Shown: positions 28,186 through 37,061, counted from the stretch's first letter. The stretch is DNA of 64,000 bases from Saccharospirillum mangrovi (GCF_003367315.1 NZ_CP031415.1:1052001-1116000), one strand, 5' to 3'. Program-made: numbers and translations. Notes: generated by a model from the sequence alone, not told the origin.

Positions 28186-29547
28186 TTGCGGATGGGCCAG
28201 GATGGTTGGGTCCAGCAAGCGTTCCAATTCCTCGCGTGAAAGGTCGGTCATCTCGGTGGCGACATCGATAATCGGCCGGCCGTTTTTGTACGCCGCCTTG
28301 GCGATTTCCGCCGCCTTTTGATAACCCACTACCGGATTCAACGCTGTCACCAGAATCGGATTGCGGTGCAACGGCGCTTCAATGGCGGCGGTATTTGCCT
28401 TCAAGCCAGCGATGGCTTTTGCTGCTAAGTGCTCGCACGCCTGTGTCATTAATTGAGTGCCTTGCAGCAAATTACGGGCGATTAATGGCAGGCTGACGTT
28501 GAGCTGGAAATTGCCTGACTGGGCAGCCAAAGTGATCGCCGTATCAAAGCCAATCACCTGATAAGCCGCCATCAATACCGCTTCGGGAATCACCGGATTC
28601 ACCTTGCCTGGCATAATCGATGAACCCGGTTGCAGGGCCGGCAATTCCACTTCCGCGAGGCCTGCTAATGGCCCGGAATTCATCCAGCGCAAATCGTTGC
28701 TGATTTTAATCAGCGTGGCCGCGAGGCCTTTCAAATGCGACGACAATTCCAGCGACGCATCTTGACTGCTGATGCCGTAAAAGGCGTTGTTGTGCGGACT
28801 GAAATCGCTGTGAATTTGCTGATTCAGATGAAAGCAAAAACGCTCCGCAAAACCTTTTGGCGCATTGATGCCGGTACCGATGGCCGTGCCGCCCTGAGGC
28901 AGCGATTTGATCCGCACCAGGCTTTGTTGCAGCCGACGTTGGCTGGTGCTCAGCGCTTCGCTCCAGGCGGAGAATTCCTGTTGCAGTGTGATCGGCATGG
29001 CGTCCATTAAATGGGTGCGGCCGGTTTTGACGATATTGGCGAAGGCGTTGCCGCGTTCGTCGATGCGATCGCGCAGCGCGGTAATGGCTGGCAATAATTC
29101 GGTTTCAACTGCCAGCGCACTGCTGACCTGAATGGCGGTGGGAATGCTGTCGTTGCTGCTTTGACTGGCGTTGACGTCGTCGTTGGGATGTATGTCCAGC
29201 CCGCTGGCTTCGTGCGCCAGATGCGCCACCACTTCGTTGACGTTCATGTTGGTGCTGGTACCGGAACCGGTCTGAAAGACATCGAGCGGAAACTGGGCGT
29301 CGTAGTCCAGCTCGCGGGCCTGTTCGGTGGCCGCGACAATGGCCTCGGCACGGTCGGCGGCCAGCGTGCCCAACTCGGCGTTGGCGCGGGCGGCGGCGGC
29401 TTTGATGCTGAGCAGGGCGTTGATGAAGGCGTCCGGCAAACGCTCGCCGGAAACCTGGAAGTTGGTCAGTGCCCGTGCGGTCTGGGCACCGTAATAGGCG
29501 TCGTCGGGGACCTCGAGTTCGCCAAAGCTGTCGGATTCGGTGCGCAT
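28180..29547 (-). CDS. fumC: Class II fumarate hydratase
   Basis: Iron-independent fumarase of the TCA cycle, fumarate to malate. 455 residues. The signature GSSIMPGKVNP is intact, along with SGTSTNMNVNEV and TGRTHLMDAMP. The start ATG at 29547 keeps the standard N terminus. Its only good Shine-Dalgarno sequence (GGAG, 8 bases upstream) is inside a perfect 15-bp hairpin. It stands downstream of corC, the place lnt occupies in many gammaproteobacteria. Confidence 0.95.
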   Translation of the reverse strand: MRTESDSFGELEVPDDAYYGAQTARALTNFQVSGERLPDAFINALLSIKAAAARANAELGTLAADRAEAIVAATEQARELDYDAQFPLDVFQTGSGTSTNMNVNEVVAHLAHEASGLDIHPNDDVNASQSSNDSIPTAIQVSSALAVETELLPAITALRDRIDERGNAFANIVKTGRTHLMDAMPITLQQEFSAWSEALSTSQRRLQQSLVRIKSLPQGGTAIGTGINAPKGFAERFCFHLNQQIHSDFSPHNNAFYGISSQDASLELSSHLKGLAATLIKISNDLRWMNSGPLAGLAEVELPALQPGSSIMPGKVNPVIPEAVLMAAYQVIGFDTAITLAAQSGNFQLNVSLPLIARNLLQGTQLMTQACEHLAAKAIAGLKANTAAIEAPLHRNPILVTALNPVVGYQKAAEIAKAAYKNGRPIIDVATEMTDLSREELERLLDPTILAHPQD

Positions 29548-29551
29548 GCTG

Positions 29552-29586
29552 AATTCTCCGCTGTGAATGAGTCACAGCGGAGAATT
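29552..29586 (-). promoter_or_regulatory. Perfect 15-bp hairpin covering the fumC ribosome binding site
   Basis: Read on the fumC strand, AATTCTCCGCTGTGA, a 5-base loop, and TCACAGCGGAGAATT, with no mismatch. The second arm holds GGAG, the only candidate ribosome-binding site, ending 8 bases before the ATG. There is no T run after it, so it is not a standard terminator. Translational control is inferred; a DNA operator is the main alternative. Confidence 0.7.
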
Positions 29587-29632
29587 GGGGGTGTCCGGAG
29601 CAAGTCAAGGGCGACGCAGCGTCGCCTGGGAA

Positions 29633-30505
29633 TCAACGATCGTCGCTGAGGTCGAGACGGGTGACTTCGAAGGCGCGCACGCGGCGGTTGTCGGCGTTGA
29701 TGACGCGCACCATCAGATCGCCCAGGGTGATGGATTCGTCACGCTTGGGCACTTTGCCGAATTTGTGCATGACGATGCCACCGATGGTGTCGAATTCTTC
29801 GTCGCTGAATTCGGTCTGGAAATGGTCGTTGAAATCTTCGATCGGTGTCAGCGCCTGCACCAGAAAACCGCCATTGCCGTTGGGGCGAATGTTGGCATCG
29901 GCCGCATCGTCGTGTTCGTCTTCAATTTCACCGACGATTTCTTCCAGCACGTCTTCGATGGTGACCAGACCAGCCGTCTGGCCGTATTCGTCAACCACCA
30001 CCGCCATGTGGTTGCGGTTGGAGCGGAAATCCTTGAGCAAGACGTTGAGGCGTTTGCTTTCGGGGACGAAATTCACCGAGCGGATCAGGCTGGACAGGCG
30101 GGCTTGCATAACATCCAGCTTAAAGCCGGTTTGCAGGCCGAGACCGAGCAGGTCTTTGGCGAGCAGAACGCCGACCACTTCGTCGGAATGTTCGCCCAGA
30201 ACCGGGAAGCGGGAGTGACCGGATTCGACGATTTTGCCGAGCCAGTCTTCGATGGTTTCATCGACTTCCACGCTGACCATTTGCGAGCGGGGAATCATGA
30301 TGTCGCGGACGTGCATGTCCGACACATTGAGCGCGCCTTCGATGATCTTGAAGGCTTCGCTGTCCAGGATGTCTTTGTCCTGAGCGTCTTTGAGTACGCT
30401 GAGCAGATCTTCGCGATCCTTGGGTTCCCCGGTAAAGGCATCCGACAGTCGTTCCAGCCAGGACCGCCTTCCGGGGTTGCTACTCGTGGGTCGTTCGTCG
30501 CTCAT
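29633..30505 (-). CDS. corC: Magnesium/cobalt efflux-associated CBS protein CorC
   Basis: Cytosolic CorC/YbeX. 290 residues: a CBS pair (DIMIPRSQMVSVEVDETIEDWL to VTIEDVLEEIVGEIEDEHD) and a C-terminal CorC_HlyC domain. Recent work in E. coli also links YbeX to ribosome maturation, in keeping with its ybeY neighbour. Start ATG at 30505. Last gene of the miaB-phoH-ybeY-corC set. The apolipoprotein N-acyltransferase gene (lnt) that usually follows is absent; fumC comes next. Confidence 0.92.
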   Translation of the reverse strand: MSDERPTSSNPGRRSWLERLSDAFTGEPKDREDLLSVLKDAQDKDILDSEAFKIIEGALNVSDMHVRDIMIPRSQMVSVEVDETIEDWLGKIVESGHSRFPVLGEHSDEVVGVLLAKDLLGLGLQTGFKLDVMQARLSSLIRSVNFVPESKRLNVLLKDFRSNRNHMAVVVDEYGQTAGLVTIEDVLEEIVGEIEDEHDDAADANIRPNGNGGFLVQALTPIEDFNDHFQTEFSDEEFDTIGGIVMHKFGKVPKRDESITLGDLMVRVINADNRRVRAFEVTRLDLSDDR

Positions 30506-30544
30506 GGCGCCATCATTCCTCTGTGTGTGCCGAGTGATCGGCGG

Positions 30545-31036
30545 TTAACCCTGTTCACTGTCGGTGGCGTCCGGCAGCAGATAGGGGTCGGGCAGGCCGA
30601 GATTGGCCAGCACCTGACGTTCAATGGTTTCCATCACTTCGGCATCCTCCGGCTCAATGTGGTCAAAACCGAGCAGATGCAAGGCGCCGTGAATGACCAG
30701 ATGCGCCCAGTGTTGCAGTTCCGTTTTGCCTTGTTCGGCGGCTTCGCGTTGCAGTACCGGTACGCAAATCACCAGATCGCCTAGCAAAGCCTGTGCCTCT
30801 GGGTCGTCGATGCCCGGTGGCGCTTCAAACGGGAATGACAGGACGTTGGTGGGTTTGTCTTTACCGCGATAATCGCGATTCAGCGTCTGGCTTTCGGCTT
30901 CATCGACCAGGCGGATGCAGACACTGGCGTGGTCGCGATAACCGGCCAGTGCCTGTGTCAGCCACAGCTCGAATTGGGCCGGCTGCGGCAAGTTATTGCC
31001 GCTGCTGGCCAGTTGCAGGTCGAGGTCGAGTGTCAT
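30545..31036 (-). CDS. ybeY: Endoribonuclease YbeY
   Basis: Zinc-dependent single-strand RNase needed for 16S rRNA 3'-end maturation and ribosome quality control. 163 residues. The metal-binding motif [11 protein letters not shown] is complete (H-x3-H-x5-H), and [19 protein letters not shown] is the conserved central part. The ATG at 31036 overlaps the stop of phoH by 4 bases. Confidence 0.96.
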   Translation of the reverse strand: MTLDLDLQLASSGNNLPQPAQFELWLTQALAGYRDHASVCIRLVDEAESQTLNRDYRGKDKPTNVLSFPFEAPPGIDDPEAQALLGDLVICVPVLQREAAEQGKTELQHWAHLVIHGALHLLGFDHIEPEDAEVMETIERQVLANLGLPDPYLLPDATDSEQG

Positions 31037-32037
31037 GCGGTGTCGTTTTTGTCGTAGGCGTCAACGATGCGCTGCACCAGCGGGTGGCGCACCACGTCTT
31101 TGGATCCGAACTGGGTCACGCTGATGCCTTCGACGCCAGCGAGCACTTCAAGCGCGTGGGCGAGGCCCGAGCTTTGGCCGCGCGGCAAGTCGATCTGCGT
31201 CGGGTCGCCATTGATCACAGCGGTGGAACCAAAACCGATGCGGGTGAGGAACATCTTCATCTGTTCGCGGGTCGTGTTCTGGCTCTCGTCGAGAATGATG
31301 AAGGCGTTGCTCAAGGTGCGACCACGCATGTAGGCCAGCGGCGCGACTTCGATGACATTGCGTTCGATCAGTCGGTCGACTTTTTCAAACCCAAGCATTT
31401 CGTACAAAGCGTCGTACAGCGGGCGCAGGTAAGGGTCGACTTTCTGGCTCAAGTCGCCGGGCAGAAAACCGAGCTTTTCACCGGCTTCGACCGCCGGACG
31501 CACCAGGATAATGCGCTTGATCTGATCTTTGCTCAGCGCATGAACCGCGCAGGCAACGGCCAGAAACGTCTTGCCGGTACCGGCCGGGCCGACACCGAAG
31601 TTGATGTCGTGCGTCAGTACGTTGTGCACGTAAGCGCGCTGATTCGGACCGCGCGGTTTCACTACCGATTTGGGCGTGTGCAGCACATAGAGTTTCTGAT
31701 CGTGCAGCTGATCTTCCGGCTGCTTCAGCGTTTCCACTTCGGACGCCTGCAGGAACAGATTGATGGTGTCCGGCAGCAGATCACGCCCGCCTTTGGTTTC
31801 CCGATACAGGCGTTTGATGATGTCTTCGGCTGCTTGCAGAGTGTCGTCGTCGCCCAACAGTTCAAAGCGATTGCCGCGATTGAGCACTCGCACGTCCAGG
31901 CGTTCTTCGATCTGCTTGAGGTTGTCGTTAGCCAGGCCGCACAGGCTGGCGAGTCGCTGGGGGTTGTCGGGTTGCAGCTCGAATTGACGCTGGCCCGATG
32001 CCGGGGCGTCGAGCCCGGCCAGGGACGGGTTAGTCAA
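31033..32037 (-). CDS. ybeZ: PhoH-like ATPase (YbeZ)
   Basis: P-loop ATPase paired with YbeY; a role in RNA handling is likely. 334 residues with GPAGTGKT at 150-157, [20 protein letters not shown], and [21 protein letters not shown] (Walker B). A KH-like segment precedes the ATPase. The start appears to be TTG at 32037, with AGAGGA about 11 bases upstream; no ATG gives the full N terminus. Transcribed behind miaB. Confidence 0.93.
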   Translation of the reverse strand: MTNPSLAGLDAPASGQRQFELQPDNPQRLASLCGLANDNLKQIEERLDVRVLNRGNRFELLGDDDTLQAAEDIIKRLYRETKGGRDLLPDTINLFLQASEVETLKQPEDQLHDQKLYVLHTPKSVVKPRGPNQRAYVHNVLTHDINFGVGPAGTGKTFLAVACAVHALSKDQIKRIILVRPAVEAGEKLGFLPGDLSQKVDPYLRPLYDALYEMLGFEKVDRLIERNVIEVAPLAYMRGRTLSNAFIILDESQNTTREQMKMFLTRIGFGSTAVINGDPTQIDLPRGQSSGLAHALEVLAGVEGISVTQFGSKDVVRHPLVQRIVDAYDKNDTA

Positions 32038-32159
32038 AGTGGGTGAAGTCCTCTGATGGGGTGTTGGTAAGGGTCAAGGATACGCAGCGATGCGGGGCTG
32101 TCAAAATGCCATTCGTCTAAAAAACAGACGTTTTATAGCACTTGGTTTGATCGCCCCGC

Positions 32160-33521
32160 TCAATAGGCCAGGTCCGCGTTGATCACTTCGCCGCGCAACG
32201 AATTGGAGAAGGCTTCGGTGATGCGTACCTGAACGAATTTGCCGATCAGGTCTTCGTCGTCGCAGCGGAAAAACGTGGGCCGGTTGTTTTCGGTGCGGCC
32301 TTGCAGCTCGCCTGGGTCGCGCTCGGACGGGCCGGTGACCAGCACCATCTGAGTGGAACCGACCATACGACGGCTGATCTGTGCCGCCTGCTGGATGATG
32401 CGTTCCTGCAAAATCGCCAGGCGTTGCTTTTTCACCGCTTCGGGGGTGTCGTCTTCCAGGCTGGCCGCCGGCGTGCCGGGGCGCGGGCTGTAGACGAAAC
32501 TGAAGCTGTGATCGAAACCAATGGTCTGGATCAGGTTCATCGTGGCTTCGAAATCGGCATCGGTTTCGCCCGGGAAGCCGACAATGAAATCGGACGAGAA
32601 GCTGATGTCCGGACGGTTGGCGCGGATGCGTTCCATCTTTTCGACGTATTCGGCCGCGCTGTGGCCGCGTTTCATCGCCGCCAGAATGCTGTCGGAACCG
32701 CTCTGCACCGGCAAATGCAGATGGCTGACCAGTTCCGGTACGTCTTTGAACGCATCGACCAGCGATTCGGTGAATTCGACCGGGTGGCTGGTGGTGAAGC
32801 GAATGCGGTCGATGCCGTCAATCTGCGCCGCCAGTGTGATCAATTCAGCCAGATCCGCCTCGCTACCGTCGTGGCGCGGGCCGCGATAGGCGTTGACGTT
32901 CTGACCCAGGAAGTTGATTTCGCGCACGCCCTGGCCGGCCAGATGCGCCACTTCGGCAATCACATCGTCAAACGGCCGGCTGACTTCTTCGCCGCGTGTA
33001 TAGGGCACGACGCAGAAAGTGCAGTACTTGGAGCAGCCTTCCATCACCGAGACAAAGGCTGACACGCCGTCGCTTTTGGGTGCTGGTAAATGGTCGAATT
33101 TCTCGATTTCCGGAAAGGTGACATCAACCATGGCAATGCGGTTTGTGCTGGTCGGCGCTTGGCTGTTGGCGCCATCGAGCATGGCCGGCAGGCGGTGCAA
33201 CGTCTGTGGGCCGAAAATCATATCGACGTAAGGCGCGCGCTCGGAAATGGCGGCGCCTTCCTGAGACGCCACGCAACCACCAACGCCGATCTTCAGATTG
33301 GGGTTTTTGGCCTTCAACCGCTTCCAGCGACCGAGTTGATGGAACACCTTGTCCTGGGCTTTTTCGCGAATGGAGCAGGTGTTCAGCAGCAATACGTCGG
33401 CGTCTTCGGCCGAATCGGTCAACTCGTAGCCATGGCTGTCGCCGAGCAGGTCGGCCATGCGGGCCGAGTCGTACTCGTTCATCTGGCAGCCATGGGTTTT
33501 GATAAACAGCTTTTTGGTCAT
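32160..33521 (-). CDS. miaB: tRNA-2-methylthio-N6-dimethylallyladenosine synthase
   Basis: Radical-SAM methylthiotransferase acting on i6A37 of tRNAs. 453 residues: N-terminal UPF0004 domain starting [19 protein letters not shown] with the three auxiliary cluster Cys, radical-SAM motif CSKYCTFC, and a TRAM domain at the end. ATG 33521 starts the conserved sequence. The frame runs 53 codons further upstream, but a good promoter lies in that stretch, so the longer form is rejected. First gene of miaB-ybeZ-ybeY-corC. Confidence 0.96.
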   Translation of the reverse strand: MTKKLFIKTHGCQMNEYDSARMADLLGDSHGYELTDSAEDADVLLLNTCSIREKAQDKVFHQLGRWKRLKAKNPNLKIGVGGCVASQEGAAISERAPYVDMIFGPQTLHRLPAMLDGANSQAPTSTNRIAMVDVTFPEIEKFDHLPAPKSDGVSAFVSVMEGCSKYCTFCVVPYTRGEEVSRPFDDVIAEVAHLAGQGVREINFLGQNVNAYRGPRHDGSEADLAELITLAAQIDGIDRIRFTTSHPVEFTESLVDAFKDVPELVSHLHLPVQSGSDSILAAMKRGHSAAEYVEKMERIRANRPDISFSSDFIVGFPGETDADFEATMNLIQTIGFDHSFSFVYSPRPGTPAASLEDDTPEAVKKQRLAILQERIIQQAAQISRRMVGSTQMVLVTGPSERDPGELQGRTENNRPTFFRCDDEDLIGKFVQVRITEAFSNSLRGEVINADLAY

Positions 33522-33537
33522 GAAAGCGGGTGTGATC

Positions 33538-33562
33538 GTCGTTGTCAGTGAAGTCGTTGTCA
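33538..33562 (-). repeat. 10-bp direct repeat in the miaB leader
   Basis: GTCGTTGTCA occurs at 33538-33547 and again at 33553-33562, a 15-base period, within the untranslated leader of miaB. No function is apparent. Confidence 0.5.
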
Positions 33563-33593
33563 GGGCAACAGTGAACCCATCATGGGGGCGGCG

Positions 33594-33622
33594 ATTATAC
33601 GCATTCAAGGTCTGCGACCCAA
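33594..33622 (-). promoter_or_regulatory. miaB promoter
   Basis: On the minus strand TTGGGT (33617-33622), a 17-base spacer, and a perfect TATAAT (33594-33599). Transcription would begin near 33587, leaving a leader of about 65 bases. Confidence 0.75.
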
Positions 33623-33658
33623 CCATGGATTCACCCTCTTTGCTGGCGCTGCAGGCCA

Positions 33659-33689
33659 TTGAATCCGAGCGCTCGTGCATCCATATAAT
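33659..33689 (+). promoter_or_regulatory. Promoter of the DUF1820 gene
   Basis: TTGAAT (33659-33664) and a perfect TATAAT (33684-33689), with a rather long spacer of 19. Start ATG is at 33722. Divergent from the miaB promoter. Confidence 0.5.
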
Positions 33690-33721
33690 GCGCCGTTGTG
33701 ACTGGATTGAACCGAGACTGC

Positions 33722-34048
33722 ATGACCACGCCCAAAGCCATTTACCGCGTTGCCTTTCTGAATCAGGACAAGGTGTACGAAATTTACTGCGCCCATATTT
33801 ATCAGAGCGATCTGTATGGGTTTATTGAAGTGGAAGAACTGCTGTTCGGCGAACGCAGCCAGGTGTTGGTGGATCCGGGCGAGGAGCGGTTGCAGAAGGA
33901 ATTCAACGGCGTGAAACGCAGTTTTATTCCGATGCATTCCATTGTGCGCATCGACGAAGTGGAAAAAGAAGGCGCAGCGCGCATTCGCGACAGCAAAGGC
34001 GGCCCGGTGGTGCAGTTTCCGGCCAGCGGCCCGCGTCGCAGCGAATAG
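33722..34048 (+). CDS. DUF1820 family protein
   Basis: 108 residues, soluble, function unknown. It matches the DUF1820 family as I remember it ([36 protein letters not shown] and [24 protein letters not shown]). Members are widespread in gammaproteobacteria and often lie beside miaB, as here in divergent orientation. The C-terminal tail is basic and probably disordered. ATG 33722 begins the conserved part; the GTG at 33698 would overlap the transcription start region. Confidence 0.8.
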   Translation: MTTPKAIYRVAFLNQDKVYEIYCAHIYQSDLYGFIEVEELLFGERSQVLVDPGEERLQKEFNGVKRSFIPMHSIVRIDEVEKEGAARIRDSKGGPVVQFPASGPRRSE

Positions 34049-34064
34049 CGGCGAGGTTGTTCGG

Positions 34065-34093
34065 CTGGCAGTCGGTTGCAGCCGGACTATACT
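34065..34093 (+). promoter_or_regulatory. Promoter for the small membrane ORF
   Basis: CTGGCA (34065-34070), a 17-base spacer and TATACT (34088-34093). It lies behind the DUF1820 gene and 55 bases before the ATG of the 44-codon ORF. Confidence 0.5.
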
Positions 34094-34147
34094 GATGCCA
34101 ACGGAGCGCTCTGTGAGAACGCTCCCTGGCCTGAAGAGGTAAGTGCC

Positions 34148-34282
34148 ATGACAGTATTATTGCTGGTTGTCAGTCTGATTGCGGCGGCGGTGTTGACCTC
34201 CGCATCGTCGTCATCTCAGAAGCTGGAACCAATTCGTCTGCCAGTAGAAGAGCAGCGTCACCCGCGCCGCCCCCGGCGTTAA
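34148..34282 (+). CDS. Small single-span membrane protein (44 aa)
   Basis: An ORF of 44 codons: hydrophobic residues 2-18 (TVLLLVVSLIAAAVLTS), a Ser-rich linker, then a basic tail ending RHPRRPRR. The layout is that of small bitopic membrane proteins. GAAGAGG lies 8-10 bases before the ATG and a promoter is visible upstream. It ends 4 bases into the convergent MFS gene. I know no family for it; that it is translated is inferred from the site and promoter. Confidence 0.5.
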   Translation: MTVLLLVVSLIAAAVLTSASSSSQKLEPIRLPVEEQRHPRRPRR

Positions 34283-35463
34283 GCGGTTTGGGTGGGCCGC
34301 GGCCGACCCATCACCCAGAGCGCCAGCACGGCCAACACCAGCATCATCGGTACGGTCACCCACAGCAGAGCGTTCCAACCCACCTGAAACAACAGCCAAC
34401 CCGCGCCCAGCGATGCCACCGCCTGGGCGCCAAAGACCAGAAAGTCGTTGACCGCCTGAACGCGAAAGCGCTCATTGCCGACGTAACTGAGCGGCAGCAG
34501 CGCCGTTCCAGCCACAAACAGAAAGTTCCAGCCAATACCCAGCAACACCAGCGACAAGCCGTAATGCCCCAGGCTGCGACCGGTCAGGCCTGCGATCACC
34601 ATGCCCGCGTAAATCAACAAGCCTGTGACCATCAAAGCCGTTGGGCCGAAACGGCGGATCAGCGTTGCGGTCGCCAGCGACGGCAGAAACATCGCCAGGA
34701 TGTGCGCCTGAATCGTGCTTTTGGTCAGCGCCAGGCTGTGGTGATCAAACTCATGCATGCTGATGGGCGCGGCCGTCATCACCAGACTCATCACACTGAA
34801 GGCCGTCGCCGCCGACAGTAACGCCAGCCACAGCATTGGCTGGGCCAGCAACTCCGGCCAGGAACGGCCGTCTGTGGCAGCGTCGGCCGTGACCATTACC
34901 GGGTCGCGGAAGCCGAACACCAGCAGGGCAGTGCTGACCAGTTGCAGAGCCGCCAACAATAAGAAAGAACCAGCGTAAGGTACCGCCGTGAGCATTTCGC
35001 CACGGGCACCGGCTTCGGGGCCGACAATCGCCGCGAAGATACCACCCAGCAGCAGCCAGGAAATCGCCTGGCCCTGGCGCTCAGCCGTCACGCTTTCCAT
35101 GGCCGCAAAACGGTATTGATTGATGCACGCCATGTTGAAACCCAGGCAGGCCGAAGTAATCAGAAACAATGGGAAACTGGCCTGATTCAGCGCCACAAAC
35201 CCCAGCAGGCAGCCAGTGATGGACACCGCATTGCCGGTCAAAAAGCCGAGCCGGCGACCGACTTTGCGCATCAGCAACGACGCCGGCAGCGTGCTCAGCG
35301 CGGTAGCCAGGATCAGCACCGCCACCGGCAAGGTGGCCAACTGCGGATCGGGCGCCAGTTGCGCGCCGACCAGACCGCCGATCAATACGACCATCGGCAC
35401 CGCTGACATGGAAAACGCCTGGGTGGCAATTAACACCCAAAGATTGCGAGGAATGGCAGACAT
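34279..35463 (-). CDS. MFS transporter
   Basis: 394 residues with about 12 hydrophobic segments, a major facilitator protein of unknown substrate. The motif-A region is changed to LPASLLMRKVGRRLGFL. RFAAMESVTAERQGQAISW in the middle of the first half is typical of a small MFS branch often just annotated as a transporter. ATG 35463 lies downstream of the predicted promoter; the frame extends to 35511, but that would place the start codon inside the promoter. It is divergent from the Bax-like gene. Confidence 0.8.
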   Translation of the reverse strand: MSAIPRNLWVLIATQAFSMSAVPMVVLIGGLVGAQLAPDPQLATLPVAVLILATALSTLPASLLMRKVGRRLGFLTGNAVSITGCLLGFVALNQASFPLFLITSACLGFNMACINQYRFAAMESVTAERQGQAISWLLLGGIFAAIVGPEAGARGEMLTAVPYAGSFLLLAALQLVSTALLVFGFRDPVMVTADAATDGRSWPELLAQPMLWLALLSAATAFSVMSLVMTAAPISMHEFDHHSLALTKSTIQAHILAMFLPSLATATLIRRFGPTALMVTGLLIYAGMVIAGLTGRSLGHYGLSLVLLGIGWNFLFVAGTALLPLSYVGNERFRVQAVNDFLVFGAQAVASLGAGWLLFQVGWNALLWVTVPMMLVLAVLALWVMGRPRPTQTA

Positions 35464-35493
35464 GGACGGGGTTCCTGCTTGAGAAAACGCCAG

Positions 35494-35522
35494 ACTAAAA
35501 CCCGCCATCACAGGAAGGTCAA
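35494..35522 (-). promoter_or_regulatory. Promoter of the MFS gene
   Basis: On the minus strand TTGACC (35517-35522), a 17-base spacer and TTTAGT (35494-35499). The ATG at 35463 follows about 30 bases behind the -10. Confidence 0.55.
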
Positions 35523-35530
35523 GCCGAAGG

Positions 35531-35559
35531 TTGGCGACTTTTTGACCACTGCGTATAAT
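35531..35559 (+). promoter_or_regulatory. Promoter of the Bax-like gene
   Basis: TTGGCG (35531-35536), a 17-base spacer and a perfect TATAAT (35554-35559), 42 bases before the ATG. The -35 boxes of this promoter and the MFS promoter are only 8 bases apart, back to back. Confidence 0.72.
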
Positions 35560-35601
35560 CGCCGCGCCGTTTTGAGCGCCACGCTGCGCACAGGAGAGTG
35601 A

Positions 35602-36378
35602 ATGCGGTTGTTACATCCACGAGCCTACTGGCTGGTGTTGAGTTTATTGGGCCTGGGCTGGCCGGTGCAGGCGAGCGATTTGGCGCTGTTGGACAGCGCC
35701 CTGCCGGATTTGACCGAGGTGGTCGATGTCGCGGAAAAGAAAGCCCAATTCCTCGATTATCTGGCGCCGCGGGTGAAAGCGGAAAACCATCGCATCGAAG
35801 CGGAGCGGGCCTGGTTGACACTGATGCGCGAGCAGGCCAACGACGGCGTTCCCTATGAACCCTGGCAGGCGGCTCTGCTGGCGCGCTTGGGAGCCTACTA
35901 CGAAATCGATTTTGAACCCGGTACCGACGCCTATTTCACGCACATGCTGCACCGCGTCGATACCTTGCCGGTGTCTTTGGTGTTGGCTCAGGCAGCAAAA
36001 GAAAGCGGTTGGGGCACCAGCCGGTTTGCTGTAGAAGGCAACAATCTGTTCGGGCAATGGTGTTTTTCCGAAGGCTGCGGCCTGGTACCCAGCGGCCGGC
36101 CCGATGGTGAACGGTACGAAGTCAAAGCCTTCGATACCGTGGCGCAGGCGGTATCGGCGTATTTCCGCAATGTGAATACCCACGATCCGTATCTGCCGTT
36201 GCGCAACATACGCGCCGAATTGCGTTATCTGTCGGTGCCGTTGGAGAGCGATACGCTGGCCTGGGGCCTGGAACGTTACTCCACGCGCGGTGAAGCCTAC
36301 ATCCGCGAAATATCAGACCTGATCGATTACAACGACCTGAAACAGTACGATCTGCCGGCCTTTTACGCCCTGAATTAA
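35602..36378 (+). CDS. bax: Bax-like glucosaminidase
   Basis: Predicted exported endo-beta-N-acetylglucosaminidase acting on peptidoglycan. 258 residues with a signal peptide (hydrophobic 9-22, likely cleavage after VQA). The glucosaminidase domain covers about 115-250; the catalytic Glu is Glu134 in AQAAKESGWGTSRFA, followed by EGNNLFGQWCF. This matches the E. coli Bax family. AGGAGAG precedes the ATG. Confidence 0.88.
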   Translation: MRLLHPRAYWLVLSLLGLGWPVQASDLALLDSALPDLTEVVDVAEKKAQFLDYLAPRVKAENHRIEAERAWLTLMREQANDGVPYEPWQAALLARLGAYYEIDFEPGTDAYFTHMLHRVDTLPVSLVLAQAAKESGWGTSRFAVEGNNLFGQWCFSEGCGLVPSGRPDGERYEVKAFDTVAQAVSAYFRNVNTHDPYLPLRNIRAELRYLSVPLESDTLAWGLERYSTRGEAYIREISDLIDYNDLKQYDLPAFYALN

Positions 36379-36393
36379 GCCGGTTCTTGTGCC

Positions 36394-36446
36394 TGTGCGG
36401 GAAACCCCGTACAAAGGTGCCTTTGTCTGCCGAGGTGGTTTTTTTT
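36394..36446 (+). promoter_or_regulatory. ribE leader with two mutually exclusive stems
   Basis: Stem A pairs 36394-36401 with 36406-36413 (one G-T pair). Stem B pairs 36411-36417 with 36420-36426. They share 36411-36413, so only one can form fully. A T8 run (36439-36446) lies directly before the ribE ATG. It may be a leader switch, but no known riboswitch class is matched. Confidence 0.35.
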
Positions 36447-37061
36447 ATGTTCAGCGGGATTGTCCAGAATACCGCGCCGGTGCGCATTGAAGCGCGCCAC
36501 CAAGACCTTTGGACGTTGTCGGTGCCATTGACGGCCAGCCAACGTGACGGCCTGGTGTCCGGTGCCAGTATTGCGCTGAACGGAACCTGCCTGACGGTGA
36601 CGCAGATCGACGACGCCGGTCGCGCCCATTTCGATGTGATGATGGAAACGCTGCGGGTCACCAATTTAGGCGATCTTCACGAAGGCGATCTGGTCAACGT
36701 CGAACGCGCCGCCCGCTTTGGCGACGACATCGGAGGCCACGTTATGTCCGGCCACATTCAGGGCCAGGTGCCGGTGGTCGAGATCGAACGTCCGCAAAAC
36801 AACTGCATTCTCTGGTTTGGCATCACGCCGGCTCAACGTCGTTATCTGTTCGCCAAAGGCTTTGCCGGTTTGAACGGTTGCAGCCTGACGATTGGCGAAG
36901 TGCTTGATGATCGCTTCAATGTCTTCCTGATCCCCGAAACCCTGAACGTCACCAGCTTTGGTGAAATCAAGGTTGGTGATCGCGTCAATCTGGAAGTCGA
37001 TGCGCACACCCAGGCCATTGTCGATACGCTGGAACGCATGCGCGCTGCGGGTGAGCTGTGA
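36447..37061 (+). CDS. ribE: Riboflavin synthase alpha chain
   Basis: Dismutation of two 6,7-dimethyl-8-ribityllumazines to riboflavin. 204 residues, two similar lumazine-binding barrels. The protein begins MFSGIVQ, the family N terminus; LNGTCLTV in the first barrel and LNGCSLTIGEV in the second are the paired motifs. ATG 36447 follows GAGGTGG and T8. The rest of the rib genes are elsewhere. The stop overlaps the GTG of the acetyltransferase gene by 4 bases. Confidence 0.94.
   Translation: MFSGIVQNTAPVRIEARHQDLWTLSVPLTASQRDGLVSGASIALNGTCLTVTQIDDAGRAHFDVMMETLRVTNLGDLHEGDLVNVERAARFGDDIGGHVMSGHIQGQVPVVEIERPQNNCILWFGITPAQRRYLFAKGFAGLNGCSLTIGEVLDDRFNVFLIPETLNVTSFGEIKVGDRVNLEVDAHTQAIVDTLERMRAAGEL

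Noticed and set aside
32119-32142. CGTCT/AGACG stem with A and T runs between ybeZ and miaB as a terminator.
   Set aside because: The stem is only 5 bp, and on the strand of these genes no T run follows it.
36379-36446. FMN riboswitch before ribE.
   Set aside because: The leader is under 70 bases and lacks the conserved multi-stem core; only two short stems are seen.
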